DNA from: JALWZX01 sp964506905
Lineage (GTDB): Bacteria > Patescibacteriota > WWE3 > 2-01-FULL-39-13
Reading direction: 5' to 3'
Assembly: GCA_964506905.1 (NCBI GenBank)
Contig: CAZDNW010000053.1
Coordinates: 1 to 11,144 of the forward strand
DNA length: 11,144 nucleotides
In this document: positions 1-6,657 of the stretch, piece after piece
Layout: each line of letters opens with the position of its first letter
Position numbering within the stretch: position 1 is the stretch's first letter
Notes under the pieces: generated by a model
Told to the model about the DNA's origin: nothing
The model's database searches: none
Seen by the model: the letters and a program-made list of their open reading frames with translations, nothing else
Program-made: the position numbers and the translations under genes

Positions 1-105
1 CCAAAAGGTAATGGGCAAGATGAGATGTATGACAAACAAGGTACATACGGTGATGATGATTTAGATGAATATTTAGAGGAATTGTTTAAGGATTTCGATG
101 AATAA
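1..105 (+). CDS. C-terminal end of an unidentified protein (5' truncated)
   Basis: An open frame enters from the left edge in frame 1 and ends at TAA (103-105), leaving 34 residues. The tail is hydrophilic and strongly acidic, with a DDDLDEYLEELFKDFDE ending that could form a short amphipathic helix. No catalytic motif is visible and I do not recognise the family. The frame is supported by the strong terminator 22 nt after its stop codon and by the lack of any other use for this stretch. It is separated from hisS by that terminator, so the two are probably not in one operon. Confidence 0.55.
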   Translation, partial: PKGNGQDEMYDKQGTYGDDDLDEYLEELFKDFDE

Positions 106-126
106 ACTGTATAGATTGTATAAGGG

Positions 127-160
127 AAAAGGCGCGAACGAAGTTCGCGCCTTTTTTATT
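127..160 (+). terminator. Rho-independent terminator after the left-edge gene
   Basis: A perfect 9-bp stem GGCGCGAAC (131-139) / GTTCGCGCC (143-151) closes on a GAA loop. It is followed by six T (152-157) and more T-rich sequence, and preceded by AAAA (127-130) that can extend the stem. It insulates hisS from upstream transcription. Confidence 0.93.
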
Positions 161-169
161 TTTCATGTT

Positions 170-197
170 TTGCAAAATTTAATTAATGGGGTAACAT
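170..197 (+). promoter_or_regulatory. Candidate promoter for hisS
   Basis: TTGCAA (170-175) and TAACAT (192-197) are separated by 16 nt and resemble -35 and -10 boxes. Transcription would start near 204, only about 6 nt before the ATG at 210. The AGGA at 204-207 is too close to the start to be a normal ribosome binding site, so the mRNA may be leaderless or nearly so. A promoter is needed here because a terminator lies just upstream. Confidence 0.5.
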
Positions 198-209
198 AAA
201 GTCAGGATT

Positions 210-1523
210 ATGAAACAAGATAAGTTAAGCACTCAACCAGTAAAAGGATTTAGGGATTTTGTTCCTTCTGATTGGAAAATTCAACAATACATCTTTAACA
301 CATGGCGCAAGGTTTGTTCTCTTAATGGTTATCAAGAGTATAATGGCCCCGTTGTAGAATATGCATCAATTTACAATAAATCAGGTGATGAGATTGGTAA
401 CACTGGCAAAGATTTGTATAGTTTCTCAGATCGTGCAGAGCGAACGCTTGCTTTGAGGCCTGAAATGACGCCAACTGTTGGGCGTATGATTGCAGCTTAC
501 GAAAAGAGTTATCCTAAACCAATCCGATGGTTTAGTATTGCCCAGTTTTTTAGAGCTGAAAGACCTCAAAAGGGTAGAGGCCGTGAATTTTTTCAATTAA
601 ACGCCGATATTTTTGGTGATGATTCTGTTTATTCTGATTTTGAAATAATTCAACTAATTGTTAATGTTATGGAGGAATTCGGAGCTACATCAGATATGTA
701 TGAGGTAAGAATTAATAATAGGTGGTTTGCTAGTTATTATTTTGAGAATGTTTTGAAAATAGGTAATGATGAAAAGAGAAAAGTTTTACTAAGTATATTC
801 GATAGATTTCCCAAAAAAGGTAAAGAGTGGTTATATAAAGAGATAGATACTGTTGGTATAACAGTAAACCAAGAAGATATAGAAGGGTATCTAAATCTTG
901 ATATATCAAAAGTGTTGGATTATTTAAGTGGTTTAAGTTTTGTGAAAAATGACAGTTCGGATTCAAAAGTTGAAGTCGGTATTTTACGGTTTTATAAATT
1001 GTTAAATTTAATACAAGAGTCTGATTTGAAAAATTATTGTGTTTACGACAGTACAATTGCACGAGGGTTAGATTATTACACTGGCACGGTATTTGAGGCA
1101 TTTGATAAGAATCCTGAAAATAACCGTGCTTTGGTTGGTGGGGGAAGGTATGATGATTTACTTTCGTTGTACAGAAATGACTCTATACCTGCGGTTGGAT
1201 TTGGTTGGGGTGATGTTACAATGCGAATTTTTCTTGAAAATTGGGGGCTTTTGAATGATAAATTGCCTGTTGAGAATATTTATTATTTTCCTATGTTAGA
1301 TGAGAATTTGTATGTTGATATGGTTAATATTGCAAACAAGTTGAGAAAAGATGGTAAGGTGGTAGTGGTGGGTACTAAACCTCAAAGTATAAGTGGTGCA
1401 TTAAGAGATGCTAATAAAAGAGAATATTCGTATGTTTTGATTTATGGGGAATTAGAGCGTGATGACAATGTCGTTAAAGTTAAGAATATGAAAACTGGCG
1501 AAGAAAATCTAATCAAATTGTAA
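210..1523 (+). CDS. hisS: Histidine--tRNA ligase (HisRS)
   Basis: A class II aminoacyl-tRNA synthetase that charges tRNA-His using ATP in the cytoplasm. At 437 aa it has normal bacterial length. Recognisable parts in order: the N-terminal KGFRDFVP segment (residues 12-19); RPEMTPTVGR (83-92), matching the RPEGTA region; motif 2, FFRAERPQKGRGREF (113-127); the HisA motif ARGLDYYTGTVFE (284-296) with the catalytic arginine at R285; GGGRYDDL (310-317); and a C-terminal anticodon-binding domain from about residue 355. Motif 3 reads AVGFGWGDVTMRIF (328-341) instead of the usual form with a GxER core. I recall GDV-type variants in some other bacterial and CPR HisRS, so this is probably a lineage variant and not damage. 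The ATG at 210 fits the family N-terminus. No good ribosome binding site is present. Family assignment is very secure. Confidence 0.97.
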   Translation: MKQDKLSTQPVKGFRDFVPSDWKIQQYIFNTWRKVCSLNGYQEYNGPVVEYASIYNKSGDEIGNTGKDLYSFSDRAERTLALRPEMTPTVGRMIAAYEKSYPKPIRWFSIAQFFRAERPQKGRGREFFQLNADIFGDDSVYSDFEIIQLIVNVMEEFGATSDMYEVRINNRWFASYYFENVLKIGNDEKRKVLLSIFDRFPKKGKEWLYKEIDTVGITVNQEDIEGYLNLDISKVLDYLSGLSFVKNDSSDSKVEVGILRFYKLLNLIQESDLKNYCVYDSTIARGLDYYTGTVFEAFDKNPENNRALVGGGRYDDLLSLYRNDSIPAVGFGWGDVTMRIFLENWGLLNDKLPVENIYYFPMLDENLYVDMVNIANKLRKDGKVVVVGTKPQSISGALRDANKREYSYVLIYGELERDDNVVKVKNMKTGEENLIKL

Positions 1524-1582
1524 ATTTACTAAGTGGAAATTTGAAGGTGTTTGTTGTATCTTAAAGTTAAGTGTTTGTTAAA

Positions 1583-1590
1583 AGGAGGTG
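1583..1590 (+). promoter_or_regulatory. Consensus Shine-Dalgarno site deciding the start at 1599
   Basis: The sequence AGGAGGTG lies at 1583-1590, with AGGAGG ending 10 nt before the ATG at 1599. It matches the anti-SD of 16S rRNA almost perfectly. It overrules the longer frame beginning at 1551, which would place this site inside the gene. It is the only strong SD in the window. Confidence 0.9.
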
Positions 1591-1598
1591 AATTTATT

Positions 1599-2015
1599 AT
1601 GGCAACCACAGTTGAAGAAAACAAGACAGCAGAAAAAGTTGTTAATGAAGCGACAAAGGATGCAAAGCAATCTGTTGAAACTGTAAAAGCAGAAGGTAAA
1701 AAAACATCTAAAAACGAAGACAGTAATATTCTTGCTATGTTAAGTTATTTGTGGATATTGTCTGTTGTATTTTATATCATAAAAAAGGACGAGGATGATT
1801 TTGTAGTATTTCACGCAAGGCAGGGTATGGTATTGTTAGGTGCATCTATTGTTCTATTCTTTTTAGGATTTATTCCACTTCTTGGATGGCTTGTAGGATT
1901 TTTCGGATGGATAGCAATTATTGTATTGTCGATAATTGGAATGATAAAAGCATACCAAGGTGAAAGATATAATATACCCGGTGTTGGTGATTTAGCAAAA
2001 AAGATTAATTTCTAA
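1599..2015 (+). CDS. DUF4870 / Tic20-like small membrane protein
   Basis: The product has 138 aa from the ATG chosen by the strong SD site. Residues 1-40 are hydrophilic and rich in Lys, Glu, Thr and Val, probably a helical cytoplasmic tail. Three hydrophobic segments follow at about 43-61, 76-91 and 93-116. Between the first two lies DDFVVFHARQG (66-76), which matches the signature of the DUF4870 (Tic20-like) family, where a charged loop followed by an FH(A)xQG stretch leads into the second helix. Such proteins are small inner-membrane proteins of unknown function. The gene follows hisS by 75 nt and ends just before a strong terminator. It could be read from the hisS transcript or from its own weak promoter (TGGAAA at 1534 and TATCTT at 1557, 17 nt apart), giving a leader of about 30 nt. 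Confidence 0.85.
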   Translation: MATTVEENKTAEKVVNEATKDAKQSVETVKAEGKKTSKNEDSNILAMLSYLWILSVVFYIIKKDEDDFVVFHARQGMVLLGASIVLFFLGFIPLLGWLVGFFGWIAIIVLSIIGMIKAYQGERYNIPGVGDLAKKINF

Positions 2016-2040
2016 TTATTTGCTAATTTTTATGATTGAT

Positions 2041-2070
2041 AGAGCCCTGCTTTCGCAGGGCTTTTTTGTT
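2041..2070 (+). terminator. Rho-independent terminator 1 after the DUF4870 gene
   Basis: A perfect 8-bp stem AGCCCTGC (2043-2050) / GCAGGGCT (2055-2062) with a TTTC loop is followed by a T-run (2062-2067). It lies 27 nt after the stop codon of the DUF4870 gene. Confidence 0.93.
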
Positions 2071-2142
2071 GCAGGTAGGGGTGGAGTATCTGAAAGAAAG
2101 AGTGGTAGTGGTGAAACTTGCTTTCGCAGGGTTCTTTTGTTT
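2049..2142 (+). repeat. Short direct repeat shared by two tandem terminators
   Basis: The 12-base word GCTTTCGCAGGG occurs at 2049-2060 and 2120-2131, exactly 71 nt apart. Each copy is followed by a similar T-rich tail ending in TTTTGTT. The similarity does not extend through the left arm of the hairpins. Confidence 0.8.
2113..2142 (+). terminator. Second, imperfect terminator-like hairpin
   Basis: GAAACTTGC (2113-2121) and GCAGGGTTC (2126-2134) form a 9-bp stem with one mismatch and one G-T wobble around the same TTTC loop as terminator 1. It is followed by TTTTGTTT. The loop and right arm repeat the first terminator (GCTTTCGCAGGG at 2049-2060 and 2120-2131), suggesting duplication followed by compensating change. 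Confidence 0.55.
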
Positions 2143-2151
2143 GAATGGGTA

Positions 2152-2190
2152 GGGGCGAGTTGCCTGATAAGGCAACTCGCCCTCTTTTAT
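2152..2190 (+). terminator. Third terminator-like hairpin, 13-bp stem
   Basis: GGGCGAGTTGCCT (2153-2165) and AGGCAACTCGCCC (2170-2182) pair perfectly over 13 bp with a GATA loop. The 3' tail is TCTTTTAT. It is the longest stem of the three in this interval and ends about 20 nt before the next start codon, so it may also act on readthrough into the downstream gene. Confidence 0.85.
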
Positions 2191-2204
2191 GTTATCCTAA
2201 ATTT

Positions 2205-2573
2205 ATGCAATCAATAGGTGACATAATTGCTAAAATTCAAGAGAAAAATTCAGGAAAATATATGAAGTATGAATGGCAATTGTATGGATATAGATTGGCT
2301 ATGTGGTTAGAGGATGAAAAAAGGATGTCGATGTATATGAAACTTGCAAAAACCGAAGACAGAGTAATGTTACAAAAAGCGTGGGATTTTGTTAAAGAAT
2401 CTAATGCCAGATCTAAACCGAAACTTTTTATGTGGAAATTAGCGCAATTACGAAAAGAAAAAGAAGAAAGGCTAAATTCCACCAATAAATCAAAAAATAA
2501 GAAAGGTGAACACAAATCTAAAAATCAACCAAAAACTTCGGATTCAAATAAAAACAAACCAGCGAAAACTTAA
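2205..2573 (+). CDS. Small basic protein of unknown function
   Basis: The product has 122 aa. Residues 1-85 look folded and mostly helical, with conserved-looking aromatic and charged spots (YEWQLYGYRLAMWLED at 22-37, LFMWKLAQLRKE at 74-85). Residues 86-122 are a Lys/Asn/Ser-rich, very basic, probably disordered tail that could touch nucleic acid or an acidic partner. There is no signal peptide or membrane helix. It resembles small CPR proteins I have seen annotated only as hypothetical, but I cannot name a family. I chose the ATG at 2205 because the upstream in-frame ATG (2145) would run through the 13-bp terminator hairpin. TATCCT (2193-2198) lies 6 nt before the ATG and no SD is present, hinting at a leaderless mRNA. 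The gene ends in tandem stops, TAATAA. Confidence 0.75.
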   Translation: MQSIGDIIAKIQEKNSGKYMKYEWQLYGYRLAMWLEDEKRMSMYMKLAKTEDRVMLQKAWDFVKESNARSKPKLFMWKLAQLRKEKEERLNSTNKSKNKKGEHKSKNQPKTSDSNKNKPAKT

Positions 2574-2631
2574 TAATAATTATAAAGCCAATCAAATCCG
2601 GTCTCTAAAATTGTTATTCTTGTAAACTTTA

Positions 2632-2637
2632 TATAAT
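2632..2637 (+). promoter_or_regulatory. Candidate -10 box for the gene at 2646
   Basis: A perfect TATAAT (2632-2637) ends 8 nt before the GTG start at 2646. No convincing -35 box is seen at the right distance; TTGTTA at 2611 gives a spacer of only 15 nt. A start near 2644 would make the mRNA leaderless or nearly so. Confidence 0.5.
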
Positions 2638-2645
2638 GTGTTTGA

Positions 2646-3224
2646 GTGGTGAATGATTTTGTGTTAAAAATATATGTAGTGAACGCAATAATTAATAGAT
2701 ATAAAATTCCATTTTTAATATCGTTGGTAATCGCACTTGGTATAGTAGTTTTTGGTGGAGTCGGCAATTGGCTTACAGCTGTTTTCATATTTTTAGGTTC
2801 AATATTAGGTATGTTTTTTTTGGATTTTGAGTTTTTATTAAATTCTTTTATTGTTGACCCTGATGAAGAAAAATCCGTAGAGATAAGAAGAATAGCAAAA
2901 AATAAAGATATAAAAGGGTATTTTGAATATATAAACCAAAATGAGTATGCATTTGATAAATTGATGATTCGTAGTGTTTTATTTCAGATTTTGTTTTGGA
3001 TATTTATTTTTTATGTAATTAATGGAGCAGGGCAAGCGTTTTCTCTTGCATTTACTTTGTCGGTAGGTGCAAATATGTTATATCAACAGATTTTAGAATT
3101 TATAAGAACTAAGACTTTAAGACGATGGTTTTGGATGTATAATGGAGAAATTACTAAGAAAGTTTACGATTCTTATATAATATTAATGGCACTATTATAT
3201 GTAATTATGGTTTTATATATATAA
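2646..3224 (+). CDS. Five-helix membrane protein of unknown function
   Basis: The product has 192 aa. Likely membrane segments lie at about 21-37, 42-66, 108-126, 129-150 and 176-192. A charged loop (residues 70-107, DPDEEKSVEIRRIAKNKD...) separates the first two helices from the rest, and a basic patch (154-172, with KTLRRWFW) precedes the last. There are no Cys and no enzyme motif, and I do not recognise the family. The start is a GTG at 2646, or the next codon, another GTG at 2649; no ATG is available nearby. It is followed after only 15 nt by the Gln/Asn-rich anchored protein, so the two are probably transcribed together and may work together at the membrane. Confidence 0.75.
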   Translation: MVNDFVLKIYVVNAIINRYKIPFLISLVIALGIVVFGGVGNWLTAVFIFLGSILGMFFLDFEFLLNSFIVDPDEEKSVEIRRIAKNKDIKGYFEYINQNEYAFDKLMIRSVLFQILFWIFIFYVINGAGQAFSLAFTLSVGANMLYQQILEFIRTKTLRRWFWMYNGEITKKVYDSYIILMALLYVIMVLYI

Positions 3225-3239
3225 TTTTGAAATAGAGAC

Positions 3240-5645
3240 ATGAACGATTTTACTGCCCCGTCAAATACACAAAATAATACAAGTTCTAATAATTTTAGTG
3301 GAAATCAACCGTCAGGATTTAATCAATCTAATGGGTTTGGCAATCAAGTAGGCACGGGAAGTCAAAGCGGAGATCAGGGTGGTGTTCAAAATAATTACCA
3401 AACTAATTTGGCGAATCAAAGCCAATCAAATTTTGCAAACAACTCTAATGCAGGTTCTTTTGTTGATAACTCTGTAACTAATTCAAATAGCGGACTAAAC
3501 CATGGACAAGATTTAAATGCAAACCAACCACAGAAAAGTCAAACTGTTGCAGGTCAACAAAATCCAAATCAGCCAAGTCAAAACAATAATCAAAACTTTC
3601 AACAACAAACAACACAAAATTCTCAGAACCGTTTAACACAGGATTTTCAAAATCAAACGGGGCACAATCAAACACAAGAAGAAAAAAGCTTTACACAATC
3701 AAACGCAAGTCTTAATAATCAACCAAATGCAGGTCTACAACATAAAGGGCAGATGCTAGATAATTCTCAACAATATCAACAGCCACAAACGCAATATCAA
3801 CATCGCGAACACAATCAAACGCAATCTCAACCGCAACAGCAGATACAACCAGGGTCTCAAGGACAATCAGGATTGCAACAAAAACCACAATCAGTATCAC
3901 AAACACAAACATCTCAACAAAATACAACTCAACCAGTAGTTGAATTAGAAAAAAAGAATTCTGACGCACCAGTACCACAGACACAGAATTTACCAGGTCA
4001 GACTCAACAAACAGAGCCAAAAGACGAAACTTATGATTTTCAAGCATCAGATATAGATGGCAATGATAAAACCGATTTTTCAGTGGATGAGTTAGTTAAC
4101 TCAATGGAAACAACACCTGTAGATAGCGATGAGTTTACACAAAACGGTATGACAAATGAAAAATTTGGAAAAACACAACAGGTTTCGACTGGTACTCAAG
4201 ATATAGGTAATGATTTACAAAAAGCAAACATATCAAGTACTGTGACATCAGAAGTAGGGAGTATGAATTCAGAATTGAAAGTTGTAAATGACCCCTCTGA
4301 TGCAGTGGAAATATTACCAAATGACAAACAAATTAATGGGAGTACCTCAAGTTATACACAAAAAGATGGCGCTGATTGGGGGGCTGTTAGTGAGGGTAAT
4401 ATGCAAAAGAACCAGCTGAAAATTTCGGCAGAAACTGATGTCTCAAATAATAAACAATCACAGGAGCCAGTTATAAAGGGTAATCAAGATATTGATACTA
4501 AACCGTTGACAGATGAAGTAAATTCTACACAGTCGGGTAACAGTTTACCAACTGCAAAGGAAAATCTTGAACAAAAGCCCGAGCAGAAAGATAAATCGCT
4601 TTGGGAAGAGGCTGAAATTGAAGCTACCGTATATACGGGGGCCGTAGATTCTAGTAATGACGGTGTTGAAAATAATAAACAACCTGTAAATTCCCAACCG
4701 ACAACCAATAAAGGAGAATCTAAATTAAATGCTAAACCAAATGTAGAAGTATCTAAAAATTCTCAGAACAATCAGAATAACTTACCTAATAACGAAAATG
4801 AAAAGAAAGGGGATAAAGAAAAAGCAGAAATAATGAACAAGCAAACATTAAAAGTATCTGTGTATGCGTTTTTGATTGGGTTGCTTGTTGTAGGTACTTA
4901 TTTCGTTTTGTTTGTTGCTGATAAAAAGGAAAATAGGAAGATTATTCATGAGGCGCCAAAAGCAACGAAAATATCAAATCTGGCTAAAACAGTGGAACAA
5001 GCACCGAAAGTATTGCCTGCCGAGACAGAGAGAGAAGTGAAATCAAAGGTGAAGTATACAAAAAAGGAAGTTCAAGATGGAACTTCTAAATATTCATTTG
5101 ATGCCGGATTCTCTATACTAATTCCTTCTGGATGGACGAGTTGTGATATTGATTACTTCGCATCGGAAGATACTTCGTTAGCACTGTATGAATCTAGAAA
5201 ATGTCCACCAAAAGCAGATAGAATGGGAATAAATAAAATAGAGAAATCAATTAAAGATACAGAAGACTCTGGGATAAATGAAAAAAGCACCGCCGGTGGA
5301 AAAGATAAGAAAGTGAATTCCACAGAAACAAAAGGTGATAGTGATAAGCTAATTATGATAATCTCTGTTTCAGATAAACCGTTAAGGTATTTAGCTGAAA
5401 CATCAAGTGATCAAATTGCCTTAAGTAAAATGCCAGATTATGTTGCACTTGATGTTGATTTTAGCAGGTATTTGTCACAAAACTCAAACACTGGCGAAGA
5501 GTATGTGATTCTATCAAAGAAGTTGCCTAATGGTGAATTTGTGAGAATTTCTATTCCAACGGATGTTGAATTGGCTGATATGGAAGAAGTTTTATCTACT
5601 TTTACTGTTGAGGATGGAAGTGTTATAGATAACCCAGAAGAATAA
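3240..5645 (+). CDS. Gln/Asn-rich single-pass membrane protein with small C-terminal domain
   Basis: The product has 801 aa. Residues 1 to about 240 are extremely rich in Gln, Asn, Ser and Thr and nearly free of hydrophobic residues, like prion-like disordered regions. About 240-530 is also disordered but more acidic. One membrane helix lies at 539-560 (VSVYAFLIGLLVVGTYF...). A Lys/Pro-rich linker (561-612) leads to a compact domain from about 615 to 793, which opens with KYSFDAGFSILIPSGW and ends with FVRISIP and an MEEVLSTFTV helix-strand. That pattern resembles PsbP/Mog1-type or DUF1795-like lipid- or envelope-associated domains, though this is only by eye. The only two cysteines are C635 and C655, both in that domain, so they could form a disulfide outside the cell. 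Basic residues flank the helix on both sides, so orientation is uncertain; N-in/C-out is likelier because there is no signal peptide. The first half of the gene is A-rich, unlike its T-rich neighbours. It ends in TAATGA. Confidence 0.8.
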   Translation: MNDFTAPSNTQNNTSSNNFSGNQPSGFNQSNGFGNQVGTGSQSGDQGGVQNNYQTNLANQSQSNFANNSNAGSFVDNSVTNSNSGLNHGQDLNANQPQKSQTVAGQQNPNQPSQNNNQNFQQQTTQNSQNRLTQDFQNQTGHNQTQEEKSFTQSNASLNNQPNAGLQHKGQMLDNSQQYQQPQTQYQHREHNQTQSQPQQQIQPGSQGQSGLQQKPQSVSQTQTSQQNTTQPVVELEKKNSDAPVPQTQNLPGQTQQTEPKDETYDFQASDIDGNDKTDFSVDELVNSMETTPVDSDEFTQNGMTNEKFGKTQQVSTGTQDIGNDLQKANISSTVTSEVGSMNSELKVVNDPSDAVEILPNDKQINGSTSSYTQKDGADWGAVSEGNMQKNQLKISAETDVSNNKQSQEPVIKGNQDIDTKPLTDEVNSTQSGNSLPTAKENLEQKPEQKDKSLWEEAEIEATVYTGAVDSSNDGVENNKQPVNSQPTTNKGESKLNAKPNVEVSKNSQNNQNNLPNNENEKKGDKEKAEIMNKQTLKVSVYAFLIGLLVVGTYFVLFVADKKENRKIIHEAPKATKISNLAKTVEQAPKVLPAETEREVKSKVKYTKKEVQDGTSKYSFDAGFSILIPSGWTSCDIDYFASEDTSLALYESRKCPPKADRMGINKIEKSIKDTEDSGINEKSTAGGKDKKVNSTETKGDSDKLIMIISVSDKPLRYLAETSSDQIALSKMPDYVALDVDFSRYLSQNSNTGEEYVILSKKLPNGEFVRISIPTDVELADMEEVLSTFTVEDGSVIDNPEE

Positions 5646-5694
5646 TGATTTAAGGGTTTATGTGTGAATTTTAGTGTATAAGTTTTAAAATTTT

Positions 5695-6657
5695 ATGTCT
5701 AAAAAACTCCTTGCTATTGGACACGCAACACTAGATACCTTTTATAAAATAGAAAGCCCTGATATGGTTTGTGATATTTTGCACGAAAAGTGTCAAGTTT
5801 GTTTTGGGTTTGGAGATAAGGTTCCTGTTGAAGATGTTAGATATAGTATTGGCGGTGGGGCGGCGAATGTTGCGGTTGGTGTTACCGCACTTGGTATAGA
5901 AACCTATTTGTATTCCATAGTTGGTGATGACTTGAAAGGAAAAGATGTATTAGATCAATTAAAAACGCATGGAGTAAATTCCAAATATGTATTTGTTGAT
6001 GACCTGCCAACAGACCAAGCTTTTATATTGTCTTATACAAATGAACGAACAATTTTTACGCACAATAGCAACCGTAAATATGATTTAACGAAAGTGGTTT
6101 TTGACGATATAGGAGATGTCTTTTTAAGTTCTGTTGGAAATAAAGTGAGTCATCTATACGATCAGGTTATTCAGTTGGTAAAAGACAATGTAGGATTAAG
6201 ATTGTTTTATAATCCCGGGTCACGAGAACTGTTAAATGCATATGAAGATATACAAAGAATTGTTCCGTATATTGATTATTTAATTGCTAATGTTGAAGAA
6301 GGTTGTACGATTTTAAATCAAGGATTAACGCGAAATAATATTGAAATTGAGGATTTAACTAATTTATTAAGGGAGAAAGGTATTAAAACTGTGATTCTTA
6401 CAGATGCCGAAAATGGTGTTTATGTTAATAGTGGGGCAGGATTTTTTCATACAGACTCTGTTAAAACTGAAGTGCAAGAAATGACGGGAGCAGGTGATGC
6501 GTTTGCTTCTGGGTTTATTAGTGCAATTTTGTATGGTAAGGATTTGCATGAAGCGACATTGTGGGGAGTTAATAATAGTTCATCAGTTATTAAAATTGTT
6601 GGTGCACAAAATGGATTGCTGAATTATGACGAAATTACAAAGATTGTTAATGCATAA
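5695..6657 (+). CDS. PfkB-family (ribokinase-like) carbohydrate or nucleoside kinase
   Basis: At 320 aa it has typical family length. These cytoplasmic enzymes transfer phosphate from ATP to a sugar or nucleoside hydroxyl. The first PfkB signature is GGGAANVAVG (53-62), the substrate-binding glycine-rich segment. The NVEE motif (199-202) is the NxxE magnesium/phosphate site. The second signature is EMTGAGDAFASGF (262-274) with GAGD anion hole and catalytic base D268; the usual leading Asp is Glu here. An N-terminal insertion before the first signature holds C26, C33 and C36 (CDILHEKCQVC) and is followed by FGFGDKVPVEDV. I recall a similar segment in CPR members of the family; the true substrate (ribose, fructose, adenosine or other) cannot be told from the sequence. 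There is no SD. TATAAG (5677-5682) lies 12 nt before the ATG. The neighbours give no pathway. It ends in TAATAG. Confidence 0.9.
   Translation: MSKKLLAIGHATLDTFYKIESPDMVCDILHEKCQVCFGFGDKVPVEDVRYSIGGGAANVAVGVTALGIETYLYSIVGDDLKGKDVLDQLKTHGVNSKYVFVDDLPTDQAFILSYTNERTIFTHNSNRKYDLTKVVFDDIGDVFLSSVGNKVSHLYDQVIQLVKDNVGLRLFYNPGSRELLNAYEDIQRIVPYIDYLIANVEEGCTILNQGLTRNNIEIEDLTNLLREKGIKTVILTDAENGVYVNSGAGFFHTDSVKTEVQEMTGAGDAFASGFISAILYGKDLHEATLWGVNNSSSVIKIVGAQNGLLNYDEITKIVNA

Noticed and set aside
1551..1598. Longer start (TTG at 1551) for the DUF4870 gene
   Set aside because: The near-perfect SD site at 1583-1590 would then lie inside the gene; the ATG at 1599 has ideal spacing.
2145..2204. Upstream ATG at 2145 for the small basic protein
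   Set aside because: It would encode the 13-bp terminator stem; the ATG at 2205 begins where protein-like sequence begins.
2020..2217. 65-codon + strand frame after the DUF4870 gene
   Set aside because: It is read through all three terminator hairpins, and its composition does not look like a protein.
3240..4000. CRISPR array or tandem DNA repeat in the Gln/Asn-rich coding region
   Set aside because: The repetition is codon-level low complexity (CAA, AAT), without regular repeat units or spacers.
3478..4708. Minus-strand frames opposite the Gln/Asn-rich gene
   Set aside because: They are complements of CAA/AAT-rich codons, giving artificial Leu/Val/Phe-rich peptides with no recognisable domain.
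4833..5645. Separate gene starting at the internal ATG 4833, just before the membrane helix
   Set aside because: The reading frame is open from 3240, and no SD or -10 box is well placed at 4833. It remains possible as a secondary start.
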